Translations under genes and position numbers: made by a program
Part shown: positions 19,910 to 28,286 of the stretch, piece by piece
Numbering within the stretch: position 1 is the first letter of the stretch
How the letters are laid out: every line of letters begins with the position of its first letter
The notes under the pieces: model-generated
Seen by the model: only the letters and a program-made list of their open reading frames with translations
Told to the model about the DNA's origin: nothing
The model's database searches: none
Source of the DNA: Bradyrhizobium erythrophlei
Lineage (GTDB): Bacteria; Pseudomonadota; Alphaproteobacteria; Rhizobiales; Xanthobacteraceae
Assembly: GCF_900142985.1 (NCBI RefSeq)
Contig: NZ_LT670849.1
Coordinates: 992,001 to 1,056,000, forward strand
Direction: 5' to 3'
Length of the DNA: 64,000 nucleotides

Positions 19910-20836
19910 ATGGCCCCCCGCAAAGTCATCATCACCTGCGCCGTGACCGGCGCGATCCACACGCCCTCGATGTCGAAGGCGCTTCCGGTGACGCCACAGG
20001 AGATCGCGGACGCCGCCGTCGAGGCCGCGGAAGCAGGCGCCGCGATTGTTCATCTGCATGCGCGCAATCCGAAGACCGGCCAGCCCGATCAAAGCCCGGA
20101 GGCCTTCGCACCGTTTCTGAAGGTCATCAAGCAACGCTCGAATTGCGTGATCAATCTCACCACCGGCGGCGCGCCGACCATGACAGTGGACGAACGGGTG
20201 CGCCCGGCGGCGACCTACAAGCCCGAAGTCGCGTCGCTGAACATGGGATCGATGAACTTCGCCTTCTTCGGCATGCTCAACCGCTTCAACAAGTTCGAGC
20301 ACGAGTGGGAGCGCAAGCATGTCGAAAACAAGGACATCGTGTTCCGTAATACCTTTCAGGACATCGAATATGTCCTTACGACGCTTGCGGAATCAGGCTC
20401 GCGTTTCGAGTTCGAATGCTATGACACCGCCCATCTCTACAATCTCAAATATTTCCTCGATCAGGGCCTGGTGAAGCCGCCGCTCTTCATCCAGACCGTG
20501 TTCGGCCTGCAAGGCGGCATTGGCGCGCATCCCGACGACGTGCTGCACATGAAGCGGACCGCCGACCGGCTGTTCGGCGACAAGATGATCTGGTCGGTGC
20601 TGGGCGCGGGCCGCAATCAACTGCCGATCGCGGCGATGGCGGCCGCCATGGGCGGCAACGTCCGCGTCGGTCTGGAGGACTCGTTGTGGGCTGCGCCGGG
20701 CCGGATGGCGGCCTCGAACGCCGAGCAGGTGCTGCTCGCCCGCAAGATCATCGAGGGCCTCGGCCTTGAGATCGCAAGCGCCGACGAGGCCCGCGAAATT
20801 CTCCACCTCAAAGGCGGCGACAAGCTCGAAGTGTGA
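19910..20836 (+). CDS. BKACE family 3-keto acid cleavage enzyme
   Basis: 308-aa beta-keto acid cleavage enzyme. Family features: the N-terminal ITCAVTGAIHTPSMS, zinc ligands in VHLHARNP, NLTTGGAPTMTVDER, and C-terminal GGNVRVGLEDSLW. BKACE enzymes condense a 3-keto acid with acetyl-CoA to give acetoacetate and a new CoA ester (3-keto-5-aminohexanoate, dehydrocarnitine and others). With the upstream dehydrogenase and ABC importer this suggests a carnitine-like or 3-hydroxy acid pathway, although no thioesterase is seen nearby. Confidence 0.9.
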   Translation: MAPRKVIITCAVTGAIHTPSMSKALPVTPQEIADAAVEAAEAGAAIVHLHARNPKTGQPDQSPEAFAPFLKVIKQRSNCVINLTTGGAPTMTVDERVRPAATYKPEVASLNMGSMNFAFFGMLNRFNKFEHEWERKHVENKDIVFRNTFQDIEYVLTTLAESGSRFEFECYDTAHLYNLKYFLDQGLVKPPLFIQTVFGLQGGIGAHPDDVLHMKRTADRLFGDKMIWSVLGAGRNQLPIAAMAAAMGGNVRVGLEDSLWAAPGRMAASNAEQVLLARKIIEGLGLEIASADEAREILHLKGGDKLEV

Positions 20837-20860
20837 GGCCGGTTCCCGCTCGCCATGCCC

Positions 20861-20899
20861 CGGTTCCGACATTGGTGCCCGGTACGAATGCCGGAACCG
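20861..20899. repeat. diverged single hairpin related to the twin-hairpin repeat
   Basis: CGGTTCCGACATT (20861-20873) and AATGCCGGAACCG (20887-20899) form an imperfect inverted repeat, 25 nt after the BKACE stop. The arms resemble the inner stem of the repeat at 22224-22298 (GGTTCTGACATTCG), and the right-arm context (GTACGAATG) is similar to ACGAATG there. It looks like a decayed partial copy. Confidence 0.45.
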
Positions 20900-20988
20900 A
20901 CGGCCATGCGCGCGGTAGGTCGTAGTCCTTCCGCCAGCACATGGTACAATTCCGGTGAGCGAAGTTCGACCCACGCGTATGATGGGAG

Positions 20989-22227
20989 ATGGGCATGTTC
21001 AGATGGATTGTCGCCGGGTTTTTTGCCGCGTGGCCGTTCGCCGCGTCCGGCGATCCCCTTCTCAGATCGTCCGACGCCACCATTCGCGTCGGCAATCTCA
21101 TGCCGTATACCGGACAGCTTGCGGCCTTCGGCGCCATTGGGCGGGCCGAGGCCGCCTATTTCCGGATGCTCAACGAGCGCGGCGGCATCAACGGGCGAAC
21201 CGTTGAATTCATTTCCTACGACGATAGTTCCGATCCATTGCAGGCGGTCGACCTTACGCGCAACCTTGTCGAAGCGGAGAACGCGCTGTTCGTGTTCGGC
21301 TCGTTCGGAACGCCGAGTAACCTCGCAGTTCGAAAATATCTCAACGAGAAGCGCATTCCTCAGTTGTTCGTCGCGTCCGGCGACGACCAATGGGCCAATC
21401 CAAAGGACTTTCCCTGGACCATGGGATGGCCGCCCGCGTTCCGCACCGAGGGACGCATCTTCGCAAACTACATCCAGGCCTATTATCCCGAAAAGAAGAT
21501 CGGCGTCCTGTGGCAGAACGACGAGTTCGGCCGCGATCTTTTCCGGGGCATGCAGGAAGGCTTGGGCGATGCGGCGCGAATGATCGTTGCCGATACTGCT
21601 TTCGATGCAACTGACCGCTCGCTTGGCGCGCAGCTCGATCTGCTGCACAAGTCAGGCGTGGAGATCCTGGTATTCGACGGCGCGCCGGCAATGGCGGCTC
21701 AGGTGATCCGGCGCTTGGGCGAATCCGGCTGGCACCCCGTGCTCATTCTGGATAACGCTGCCGCCTCGATTGCCAACGCGCTACGGCCCGGCGGACTGGA
21801 AAACGCGATCGGCGTGATCTCGACGGCGTTCCTGAAGGACGGCAGCGATCCCGCCTGGAAAGACGATGTCGCCATGAAGGAGTATCTCGCCTTCATGGAC
21901 CGGTATTATCCGGAAGGCGACAAGGAAGACTCTTACGCGGTCTTCGGTTATGCGGTCGCTGAAACGCTAGCTCAGGTCTTGAGGCAATGCGGCGACGATT
22001 TCTCGCGCGAGAACGTCATGCAGCAGGCGCAATCGCTGAAAAATTTTCGCAGCTCGGTAACGCTGCCGGGAATTGCGATCACCACGAGCCCGAGCGATTT
22101 TCGTCCCGTCAAGGAAATGCGGCTGGTGCAGTTCGACGGCCGAAGCTGGCAACCGATCGGGCAATTGTTCGATAACGCATTTACGGGCCCAGGCGGCGCC
22201 AGCGGGACCACGGGGAATGCGCGCTAG
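20989..22227 (+). CDS. branched-chain amino acid-type binding protein
   Basis: 412-aa periplasmic binding protein of the LivJ-like type with a Sec leader (MFRWIVAGFFAAWPFAASG). Motifs: NLMPYTGQLAAFGAIGRAEA, LNERGGINGRTVEFISYDDS, WPPAFRTEGRIFANYI. No permease or ATPase is adjacent, so it is an orphan receptor or serves the transporter upstream. The TAG stop codon is part of the CTAG that opens the repeat at 22224. Confidence 0.88.
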   Translation: MGMFRWIVAGFFAAWPFAASGDPLLRSSDATIRVGNLMPYTGQLAAFGAIGRAEAAYFRMLNERGGINGRTVEFISYDDSSDPLQAVDLTRNLVEAENALFVFGSFGTPSNLAVRKYLNEKRIPQLFVASGDDQWANPKDFPWTMGWPPAFRTEGRIFANYIQAYYPEKKIGVLWQNDEFGRDLFRGMQEGLGDAARMIVADTAFDATDRSLGAQLDLLHKSGVEILVFDGAPAMAAQVIRRLGESGWHPVLILDNAAASIANALRPGGLENAIGVISTAFLKDGSDPAWKDDVAMKEYLAFMDRYYPEGDKEDSYAVFGYAVAETLAQVLRQCGDDFSRENVMQQAQSLKNFRSSVTLPGIAITTSPSDFRPVKEMRLVQFDGRSWQPIGQLFDNAFTGPGGASGTTGNAR

Positions 22228-22389
22228 TGTCCGGTTCTGACATTCGGATCCTATCGCGGCGGGCACTTTTACGAATGTCAGAACCAAAGGGACACTAGCA
22301 ACCATATGATTCTAGTGTGGCTTTGACGCAGACGTTCCTTCGAAGAACTCGCGGGACCACTGAAAGGAATGTCAGCGTCGCCACACTAG
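22224..22389. repeat. twin-hairpin dispersed repeat, copy A
   Basis: Two consecutive hairpins separated by 13 nt. Hairpin 1 (22224-22298) pairs CTAGTGTC + GGTTCTGACATTCG with CGAATGTCAGAACC + GACACTAG across a small asymmetric bulge. Hairpin 2 (22312-22389) pairs CTAGTGTGGC with GCCACACTAG and, past a TTT bulge, GACGC and TTCCTT-type segments. It matches copy B at 62731-62899 in layout, spacer length and covarying arms, and begins inside the stop codon of the preceding gene. Confidence 0.8.
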
Positions 22390-22489
22390 GCATTGCTCCA
22401 TGCACACATGTGCGCGGAAATTCGCCAAATTGCTTTGATTTGGCTGGCCAACCGGCACATGCTGACCTCAAAAGATAGAGGGAGGCAGC

Positions 22490-23464
22490 GTGACGAGGCA
22501 TTGGCTGGCAGCCGCACTTTTGCTGATGGCAAGCGGATTGAGCGCGCCTGCTCATACCGAGGACTATCCCGCGAGAACGATCACCATGATCGTCCCGTTT
22601 GCCGTCGGCGGACCGGCCGATATCACGGGGCGAATTGTCGCCGACGTTTTTTCGCGCCACCTCGGCCGCAGTGTCATCGTGGAGAACATCAACGGCGCCG
22701 GCGGCACGATCGGCGCGCTCCGCGCTTCGCGCGCCAACCCCGATGGCTACACGATCCTGTTCGGCCACATGTCGACCAATGCGTTGGCGCCGGCGTTCTA
22801 CCCCGACCTGAAGTATGACCCGCAGAAGGATTTCGAGCCGGTCGGGCTCGCGGCCGAATATCCCGAACTGCTCGTGGTCCGCAAAGACCTGCCCGCGAAA
22901 GACCTGCGTGAATTCGTCGCCTACGCCAAGGCCAACGCCAACAAGCTCAATGTCGGCCACGCCGGCGTCGGCTCGATCTCCTATATCGGGTGCCTGCTGC
23001 TCAACGCTGCGATCGGCATCAAACCGACGCTCGTCCCGTTTACCGGGACCGCTCCGGTCCTCAATGCGATGCTCTCGGGCGAAATCGACTATGAGTGCGA
23101 TCCGGTGCTCGGAACATTAGCGCAGGTCCAGGCCGGCGCGGTGCGGGCGCTCGCGATCGCCGCCAGGCAGCGCAGTCCGATGCTGCCTGACGTTCCCACT
23201 TCCGACGAACAGGGCCTCGGCGAGTTCGACGTCGCTGTGAAATACGCGGTGTTTGCCCCGGCCGGCACGCCGAAGCCGGTCGTCGACAAGCTCGCGGCCG
23301 CCCTGAACGAGGGGCTCGACGAGCCGCAGGTCAAAAAGCGCCTGGCTGAACTCGGCGCCGATAACATCGCGCCTAGCCGCCGCGGGCCAAAGCCGCTCGC
23401 CGATCTCGTGAAAAACGAGGCCGCACGGCTCATTCCGATCCTTCAAGCCGCAACGAGCAAATAG
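22490..23464 (+). CDS. Bug/TctC-family tripartite tricarboxylate transporter binding protein
   Basis: 324-aa periplasmic binding protein with a Sec leader (WLAAALLLMASGLSAPAHTE). Family motifs YPARTITMIVPFAVGGPADI, VIVENINGAGGTIGALRAS and VPFTGTAPVLNAMLSGEID. GTG start preceded by GGAGG. Bug proteins bind diverse carboxylates; no TctA/TctB membrane genes are nearby. It faces the amidohydrolase gene at 23542, which could act on the same compound. Confidence 0.9.
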   Translation: MTRHWLAAALLLMASGLSAPAHTEDYPARTITMIVPFAVGGPADITGRIVADVFSRHLGRSVIVENINGAGGTIGALRASRANPDGYTILFGHMSTNALAPAFYPDLKYDPQKDFEPVGLAAEYPELLVVRKDLPAKDLREFVAYAKANANKLNVGHAGVGSISYIGCLLLNAAIGIKPTLVPFTGTAPVLNAMLSGEIDYECDPVLGTLAQVQAGAVRALAIAARQRSPMLPDVPTSDEQGLGEFDVAVKYAVFAPAGTPKPVVDKLAAALNEGLDEPQVKKRLAELGADNIAPSRRGPKPLADLVKNEAARLIPILQAATSK

Positions 23465-23541
23465 AGGCGTCGAAGAGTTGCGCCAGCGACGTCTGGTCCT
23501 GAAGTCCTCACCTGATCTTGTCAGGCAGCAACCTTTCGAGC

Positions 23542-24507
23542 CTACAAGCCAAATATACGAATGGCGTTAGCACCAAGTACCAGCTTCTTGTCGGCCGCGC
23601 TGACCGGCAGCTTCGTGACGTGAGACGTATCGGCGTTGATAAAGGGATCGTCGGTGCCGAAAAGGAGCTGGCGAGGTCCAACCGCCTTCATCGCGAAGAT
23701 CAATGCATTTTCGTCGAACGCCGTGGTGTCGTAGTAAAGCCGCTTCGCATACTCGCTTGGCAGCTTCGAAATATAGCGCCGACAATCGGGAAAGAGTCGG
23801 TAGCCGTTGTCCAGACGCTCCATGGCCATCAACAGCGCGCCACCCGTATGCGCCATGATGTAGGGAAAATCCGGATAGCGTTCGAATATCCCCGAATAGA
23901 TGAGCCGCGTGGCCACGAGCGTGGTGTCGAAGATGAGCCCGAGCCGCAACGGCAATTCGAATCCTTCAAGCCCTGCGCTATTGCGAGGGAACATCGGGTG
24001 TTCGAACACCGGGAGGCGAAGCTCGTTGATCTTCGCCCAAACCGGCTCAAATCTGGGATCGTCAAGCTGAAGGCCGTCGATGTTCGACCCGATGATGACG
24101 CCCTTCATCCCGAGATCGTTGACACAGCGGTCGAGTTCGGCGAGCGAAGCGTCAATATCCTTCAGCGGCAGACTTGCCAGGCCGATCAGCCTGTCGGGAG
24201 ATCGGCGGCAAAGTCTGGCCAGGGCATCGTTGATCTGGCGCGCGGCCTTCGCCTGGTCGATCCCGTCCCACAGGTAGACATTCGGCGCACTGAGCGACAG
24301 GATCCGTACAGCGATGTCCTTCTTGTCCATCTCGTCCAGGCGATGATCGACGTCGAACATATCTTCGCGGGACCACGCGACCGTCGATCCACCCCTTCTG
24401 AAAAGGTGTTTGCCGTCGCTGGTCGATTCGGTCGCAAGCCCGAGCGTTGACACCAGATCGCTCAGATACTGACGATCGACGATGTGAGAATGAACATCGA
24501 CGTTCAT
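23542..24507 (-). CDS. ACMSD-like amidohydrolase
   Basis: 321-aa metal-dependent hydrolase or decarboxylase of the amidohydrolase_2 (ACMSD/2-hydroxy-muconate) group. The N-terminal metal motif MNVDVHSHIVDRQYLSDL fixes the start at 24507; the longer open frame upstream is non-coding in style. Other motifs: VFEHPMFPRN (metal His), MAHTGGALLM and LLFGTDDPFI (catalytic Asp). Relatives act on aminocarboxymuconate semialdehyde, gamma-resorcylate and similar aromatic-ring products. Confidence 0.87.
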   Translation of the reverse strand: MNVDVHSHIVDRQYLSDLVSTLGLATESTSDGKHLFRRGGSTVAWSREDMFDVDHRLDEMDKKDIAVRILSLSAPNVYLWDGIDQAKAARQINDALARLCRRSPDRLIGLASLPLKDIDASLAELDRCVNDLGMKGVIIGSNIDGLQLDDPRFEPVWAKINELRLPVFEHPMFPRNSAGLEGFELPLRLGLIFDTTLVATRLIYSGIFERYPDFPYIMAHTGGALLMAMERLDNGYRLFPDCRRYISKLPSEYAKRLYYDTTAFDENALIFAMKAVGPRQLLFGTDDPFINADTSHVTKLPVSAADKKLVLGANAIRIFGL

Positions 24508-24542
24508 ATGCCGACCTCTCGAACTCAGATCACTATCGATTT

Positions 24543-25064
24543 CTATTCGGCTGGATCGGTGGCGGTCCACATGCTGTCCACCCGTGACTGGAGTTTTGCA
24601 ATGATCCGCACAAGCTCCTTCAGCTCCGCCTGCGACAACGGTGCAAGCAGCGAGCTTTCGTGGTCGAGCGCAATCGGCACGATCCGCTCGTAGATTTTTT
24701 GTCCCTTTGCGGTGAGCTTCAACACATTGACCCGTCGGTCGTGCGGGGAGATACCCGCAAGAACATACCCCGCCGCGACAAGTCTGATGACGGCGCGGTT
24801 GACCTTGGCCTTGTCCATCGCCGTCCGGGCGCAGATTTCGCCGGACGAGCAAGCGCCAACTTCCGCAAGATGGGCGATCAGACGCCACTCGGGAATGGTG
24901 ATGCCAAGGTCCCGATATTTCCTGCCCAGGGAGCCGCTTATGCCGCGGGCCAGCACTGCAATCCGGTACGGCAGAAAGTCGCGGAGGATCAGTCCCCCGG
25001 AGCCGGCGGCAGCGCGGGATTTGGCGAGGCTCGTGGCTTGTGGGTTGTGAGGATCAGCCTGCAT
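24543..25064 (-). CDS. MarR-family transcriptional regulator
   Basis: 173-aa winged-helix regulator. The ATG at 25064 (MQADPHNPQ) is chosen; the open frame upstream runs into the divergent promoter region. Core: PEWRLIAHLAEVGACSSGEI, recognition helix MDKAKVNRAVIRLVAAGYV, wing SPHDRRVNVLKLTAKGQ. It is 35 nt upstream of the amidohydrolase gene and probably controls it and the divergent gene at 25190. Confidence 0.9.
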   Translation of the reverse strand: MQADPHNPQATSLAKSRAAAGSGGLILRDFLPYRIAVLARGISGSLGRKYRDLGITIPEWRLIAHLAEVGACSSGEICARTAMDKAKVNRAVIRLVAAGYVLAGISPHDRRVNVLKLTAKGQKIYERIVPIALDHESSLLAPLSQAELKELVRIIAKLQSRVDSMWTATDPAE

Positions 25065-25088
25065 TGACTCAGCTACTGGCGTGTGATT

Positions 25089-25124
25089 GTTTCGAATGAA
25101 ACGATATAAAATTGACAAAGTCAA
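25089..25124. promoter_or_regulatory. candidate MarR operators (two inverted repeats)
   Basis: Two short inverted repeats sit in the divergent region between the MarR gene and the HbpS-like gene: GTTTC-GAAT-GAAAC (25089-25102) and TTGAC-AAA-GTCAA (25112-25124). Both lie 25-60 nt upstream of the MarR ATG, as expected for autoregulation. The assignment is by position and symmetry only. Confidence 0.45.
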
Positions 25125-25189
25125 CCGCCTTACGACGTGGGCCCACCGGCCGTGCCCGGCACGCAAAGCCTGGACGCAGGAGCAAGCCG

Positions 25190-25708
25190 ATGAAAGTGAA
25201 TACGGCAGTTGCGGCGATTTTGCTGACTACCGCGGTGGTGACCGGGGTTGCCGCGCAAACGCCTCAGCCAACGATGGGCAGTCAGCAACCGGCGCCGCCT
25301 CCGGCGGCTCCTTTTGGCACACCCATTGCGGCCGAGCTGGCGCAAAGGATTGCCGACGCTGCCACGGCCAAGGCACGCGAGATCGGCGTTCCGAGCGCCG
25401 TGGCCGTGGTCGAGCCGACCGGCGACCTCGTCTACTTCGTCAAAATGAACGGTGCGCCCTATTCGGCAATCCAGCTTGCGCAACAGAAGGCTGCGGCAGC
25501 GGCGCGATACCGACGCCCAACGAAGGCCTTCTATGACGGAATAGAAGCCGGCCATCTGTTTTTTCTGACGTTTCCGGGCATCGCAGGTGCGCCGGGCGGC
25601 GCCCCGATCGTGGTCGATGGCAAGCTTGTCGGTGCGATCGGCGTGAGCGGCGGCAACGGTGAGCAGGACGTCGAAATCTCCGGGGCCGGCGTCTCGGCTT
25701 CCAGATAG
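25190..25708 (+). CDS. secreted HbpS/GlcG-family protein
   Basis: 172-aa exported protein. Leader MKVNTAVAAILLTTAVVTGVAAQ, a short Pro/Gln-rich linker, then a heme-degrading/HbpS-like domain (AREIGVPSAVAVVEPTGDLV, GGAPIVVDGKLVGAIGVSGG). Members bind heme or cobalamin, or act in glycolate or aromatic loci; the role here is not determined. The ATG at 25190 is chosen because it starts the signal peptide. Confidence 0.82.
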   Translation: MKVNTAVAAILLTTAVVTGVAAQTPQPTMGSQQPAPPPAAPFGTPIAAELAQRIADAATAKAREIGVPSAVAVVEPTGDLVYFVKMNGAPYSAIQLAQQKAAAAARYRRPTKAFYDGIEAGHLFFLTFPGIAGAPGGAPIVVDGKLVGAIGVSGGNGEQDVEISGAGVSASR

Positions 25709-25783
25709 CCGCCCGCCGGATTCAGCACCGGATCACTGCTTGCTTCAACCATGTGTCAGGACGTTGCGGCGATGATTGTGAAG

Positions 25784-26773
25784 ATGACGTCATCAACCAG
25801 GACGGATCGCCTGCTGGCGATCGGTATGTCTCTCATGCTGACGTTGGTCTCGCCCGCGGCAACGCGGGCCGACGAATATCCATCTCATCCGATCAAGATG
25901 GTCGTCCCGTTCGAGCCCGGCGGCGGCACCGATCTCCTGGCCCGCCTTATCGCCGAACGGCTTTCCGCATCCCTGCATCAACCGGTTATCGTCGAAAATC
26001 GGCCGGGAGCCGGTACCCAGATTGGGGCCTCGGCGGTGGCGCGCGCCACCCCCGACGGCTATACATTGCTGTCGTCCTCATTGACGACCTACGCCTTCAA
26101 TCCGAGCCTTTACCGAAACCTCCCTTATGATCCGGCCAGAGATTTCGCGCCGGTATCGCTGACGGGAAGATTCGCCTTTCTGTTGGTTGTCAGTCCGGCG
26201 TTCGCCGCCAATTCCCTGGCCGATCTGATCGCGATGGCCAAAGCTTCGCCGGACAAGCTGGTGTATGCGTCGGCCGGCTCGGGAAGCCCGCACCAGCTCG
26301 CCATGGAGCTATTGCTCAATCGTGCCGGCGTGCGAATGGTCCACGTCCCCTATAAAGGCGCGGCCGCGGCATTGAAAGACGTCATTTCCGGACAGGTTCC
26401 GGTCATGATGCTGGACGTGGCGACTGCGCGCGAGCCCCTCAAGGCAGGTTTGCTGAGGGTGCTGGCCAGCGCCTCCCCGCAACGCTCAGTGGAGTTTCCG
26501 GATGTGCCCACCGTCGCCGAACTGGGCTATTCCGGCTACGAAGCCTCGGCGTGGCAGGGGATCGTCGTACCTGCAAAGACGCCGCCCGCGATCGTTGCGA
26601 AATTGAACCGCGAAATTCGAACGGCGCTTGGCGACCCCGCCGTTCGGGAAAAATTGCAGGCCGCCGGCATCGAACCAATCGAAAGCACGCCAGAAGATTT
26701 CGCGGCCACCATTTTGAACGAAACGCAAAAGTGGCGTGACGTGATCAAAGCCGCGAACATTTCCCCGAATTGA
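25784..26773 (+). CDS. Bug/TctC-family binding protein
   Basis: 329-aa periplasmic binding protein, second of this family in the window. Leader RLLAIGMSLMLTLVSPAATRA; motifs YPSHPIKMVVPFEPGGGTDL, VIVENRPGAGTQIGASAVAR and VPYKGAAAALKDVISGQVP. In-frame ATGs at 25751 and 25772 are possible alternatives; 25784 gives the most typical leader. It is the last host gene before the integrated element. Confidence 0.88.
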   Translation: MTSSTRTDRLLAIGMSLMLTLVSPAATRADEYPSHPIKMVVPFEPGGGTDLLARLIAERLSASLHQPVIVENRPGAGTQIGASAVARATPDGYTLLSSSLTTYAFNPSLYRNLPYDPARDFAPVSLTGRFAFLLVVSPAFAANSLADLIAMAKASPDKLVYASAGSGSPHQLAMELLLNRAGVRMVHVPYKGAAAALKDVISGQVPVMMLDVATAREPLKAGLLRVLASASPQRSVEFPDVPTVAELGYSGYEASAWQGIVVPAKTPPAIVAKLNREIRTALGDPAVREKLQAAGIEPIESTPEDFAATILNETQKWRDVIKAANISPN

Positions 26774-26919
26774 AATCAGAATTCAGGCTTCGGGCGAGAT
26801 CGGCAGGATCAGCCAAGCCAGGATGAAGGCGCGGCCAACCGGCCCGTCGGGCAGGATATTAATCATGGCTGCCAGTCGTTGCGCCCGAAAACGGTAGTAT
26901 CTAAAAGGATTTGGGAGAA

Positions 26920-26974
26920 TGGTCGGAGCGGCAGGATTCGAACCTGCGACCCCTGCGTCCCGAACGCAGTGCTC
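26920..26974 (-). repeat. attL: 55-bp copy of the tRNA-Pro 3' end
   Basis: This 55-bp stretch is identical to 57707-57761, the 3' part of the intact tRNA-Pro at the other end of the element. It contains the anticodon stem-loop 3' portion, T-arm, acceptor 3' strand and CCA, but its 5' part is replaced by unrelated sequence, so it cannot form a tRNA. It marks the left junction. A further 17-bp match (26876-26892 with 57663-57679) lies outside it at the same 27-nt distance. Confidence 0.93.
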
Positions 26975-27048
26975 ATTTTCTAAGTCGTTGTTTTTTCTCG
27001 GTTCGACCGGTGTTTCCGCCACGTTTTGTTCACGGTCGTTTCACCCAA

Positions 27049-27068
27049 TTCATTGCGATTTCGTTGCG
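27049..27068 (+). repeat. candidate integrase arm-type site (left)
   Basis: TTCATTGCGATTTCGTTGCG, two tandem TTGCG-containing units, 75 nt inside the left att core. A near-identical stretch with one extra base lies at 57650-57670 inside the right core. Paired short repeats flanking an att core are what tyrosine integrases use as arm sites; binding is inferred. Confidence 0.45.
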
Positions 27069-27118
27069 GCGTTCTACTCGAACTGAGTTTAGGAGGTCGT
27101 GAGAAAAAGGGGCCGTTG

Positions 27119-27493
27119 ATGCCGATCGATCCGATGGTGTTGGATGAGGCACGCGCGTTGATCGTGAAGGCGGGATTGGCCGACTTCAAACCGTCGTCGG
27201 CGGCGCCTGCGAGCACGTCGGGACGACCAATCCCGATTGCGTTGATCGACCCTGCAAGACGAAGCGTCGGCACGCCCAACTTCGACAAGCCCGATCCAGA
27301 TCGGCCTGGCGTGATCCGCAGTGCCAGCATTCTGCTGGCCATACGAGATAGGATCCCTCTTCCGCCGTTGTTACTGATCCATCGCCCGGGCGAACAACGA
27401 TACAGATTATGGGAGGGGTTCCACCGTTTCCATCTCTGCGCTGCTCTTGGGTACACCCATATGCACGCTGAGTTCACGACAGCGGAGTATTGA
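27119..27493 (+). CDS. small ParB-like (ParB-N/sulfiredoxin-fold) protein
   Basis: 124-aa protein, first gene inside the element. The C-terminal region reads PPLLLIHRPGEQRYRLWEGF then HRFHLCAALGYTHMHAEF, which resembles the ParB N-terminal domain pattern (G-x-H-R followed by A-x-x-x-G), with the first Gly-His replaced by Glu-Gly-Phe-His. It is too short to include a DNA-binding HTH. The ATG at 27119 is chosen over 27026, whose extension crosses the att-proximal repeats. Role uncertain: possibly partition-like or a phage regulator. Confidence 0.55.
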   Translation: MPIDPMVLDEARALIVKAGLADFKPSSAAPASTSGRPIPIALIDPARRSVGTPNFDKPDPDRPGVIRSASILLAIRDRIPLPPLLLIHRPGEQRYRLWEGFHRFHLCAALGYTHMHAEFTTAEY

Positions 27494-27621
27494 GATCAGC
27501 CGAGCGGGATCAGTCATATGCGCCTCCCGGTTGCATGAAGTTTTAAGCCATCCAAGCGCAACCGGAGGTCGAAGGCAATACTGCACACGCGAAGGCCGGC
27601 CGGGAGCGCCTTGTAAAAGAA

Positions 27622-27641
27622 GCCCGCCATTCGCGGCGGGC
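27622..27641 (-). terminator. putative rho-independent terminator (minus strand)
   Basis: GCCCGCC (27622-27628) pairs with GGCGGGC (27635-27641). Read on the minus strand it is followed by TTCTTTT. No convincing minus-strand gene lies immediately upstream, so it may end an antisense or small RNA transcript, or act as a barrier near the element edge. Confidence 0.45.
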
Positions 27642-27775
27642 GCCAAGTGCCGTCAAGCCTTCGTGAAATGTGAGGCGAACCACACGCGCCTCCGCACGTG
27701 TGGGCCATGTTGGATGGAATTGATGAAGGGGTGCATCAAGACGCAATACCCCACAGTCCAACGATGGAGACGACC

Positions 27776-28015
27776 ATGCAGAAGACAGCACTTACCATCT
27801 TCGGCGCGCTGCTGATCTCAGGATTGGCGGTCCAAATGGCAGCGGCGTCTGAGCACCACCGGAGCAAGGCTTATTTCGGCCGTGACCTGTCGGATCTTCG
27901 CGGAGCCTACAATCAGGTGAACAGGCCGATCATTGTCACGCCACGAGTGCTTGATCGTTTCGACCCGTCGAGGCCCGGCGGCGAAGACCCAACGCTGAAT
28001 CCCTCTGGAAGCTAA
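27776..28015 (+). CDS. small exported protein, unknown function
   Basis: 79-aa protein with a clear Sec leader (KTALTIFGALLISGLAVQMAAA), giving a mature peptide of about 55 residues rich in Arg, Asp and Pro. The ATG at 27776 is the start of the signal peptide. No recognised domain. It is alone between the ParB-like gene and the zinc-binding protein gene. Confidence 0.65.
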   Translation: MQKTALTIFGALLISGLAVQMAAASEHHRSKAYFGRDLSDLRGAYNQVNRPIIVTPRVLDRFDPSRPGGEDPTLNPSGS

Positions 28016-28080
28016 ATTCCTGAGAGGCTTTCAAGGTAACCGCGAAAGTCAGCCACAAAGCTAGCTTCGTGCAGGCCAAC

Positions 28081-28110
28081 GCTACCCCACCCTAAGATGG
28101 GAGGGGTAGC
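28081..28110. other. strong hairpin in intergenic region
   Basis: GCTACCCC-A-CCC pairs with GGG-A-GGGGTAGC around a 6-nt loop, making an 11-bp stem with one A/A mismatch. It is not followed by a T-run on either strand, so it is not a standard terminator. The 271 nt between 28015 and 28287 otherwise hold no gene I can support; a structured leader or small RNA is possible. Confidence 0.4.
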
Positions 28111-28286
28111 TCGAAGAGCTAACGCCCATTGATGGTCTCGAACGAACCAGCAACGAGTCGGTACAAGCAGTAGGCCTGACCTAACTCCATCACCTTATCT
28201 TTTCGCACGACCGTTTTTCTGTCGAAGGCCCGCCGCGACTCAGGAGCCCGCTTCGTGCGCGCAATCACGCGCAACGGAGCAGGCTC

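Noticed and set aside
26920..26974. functional second tRNA-Pro
   Set aside because: The 5' acceptor strand, D-arm and half the anticodon arm context are missing on this side; it is only the 3' duplication from integration.
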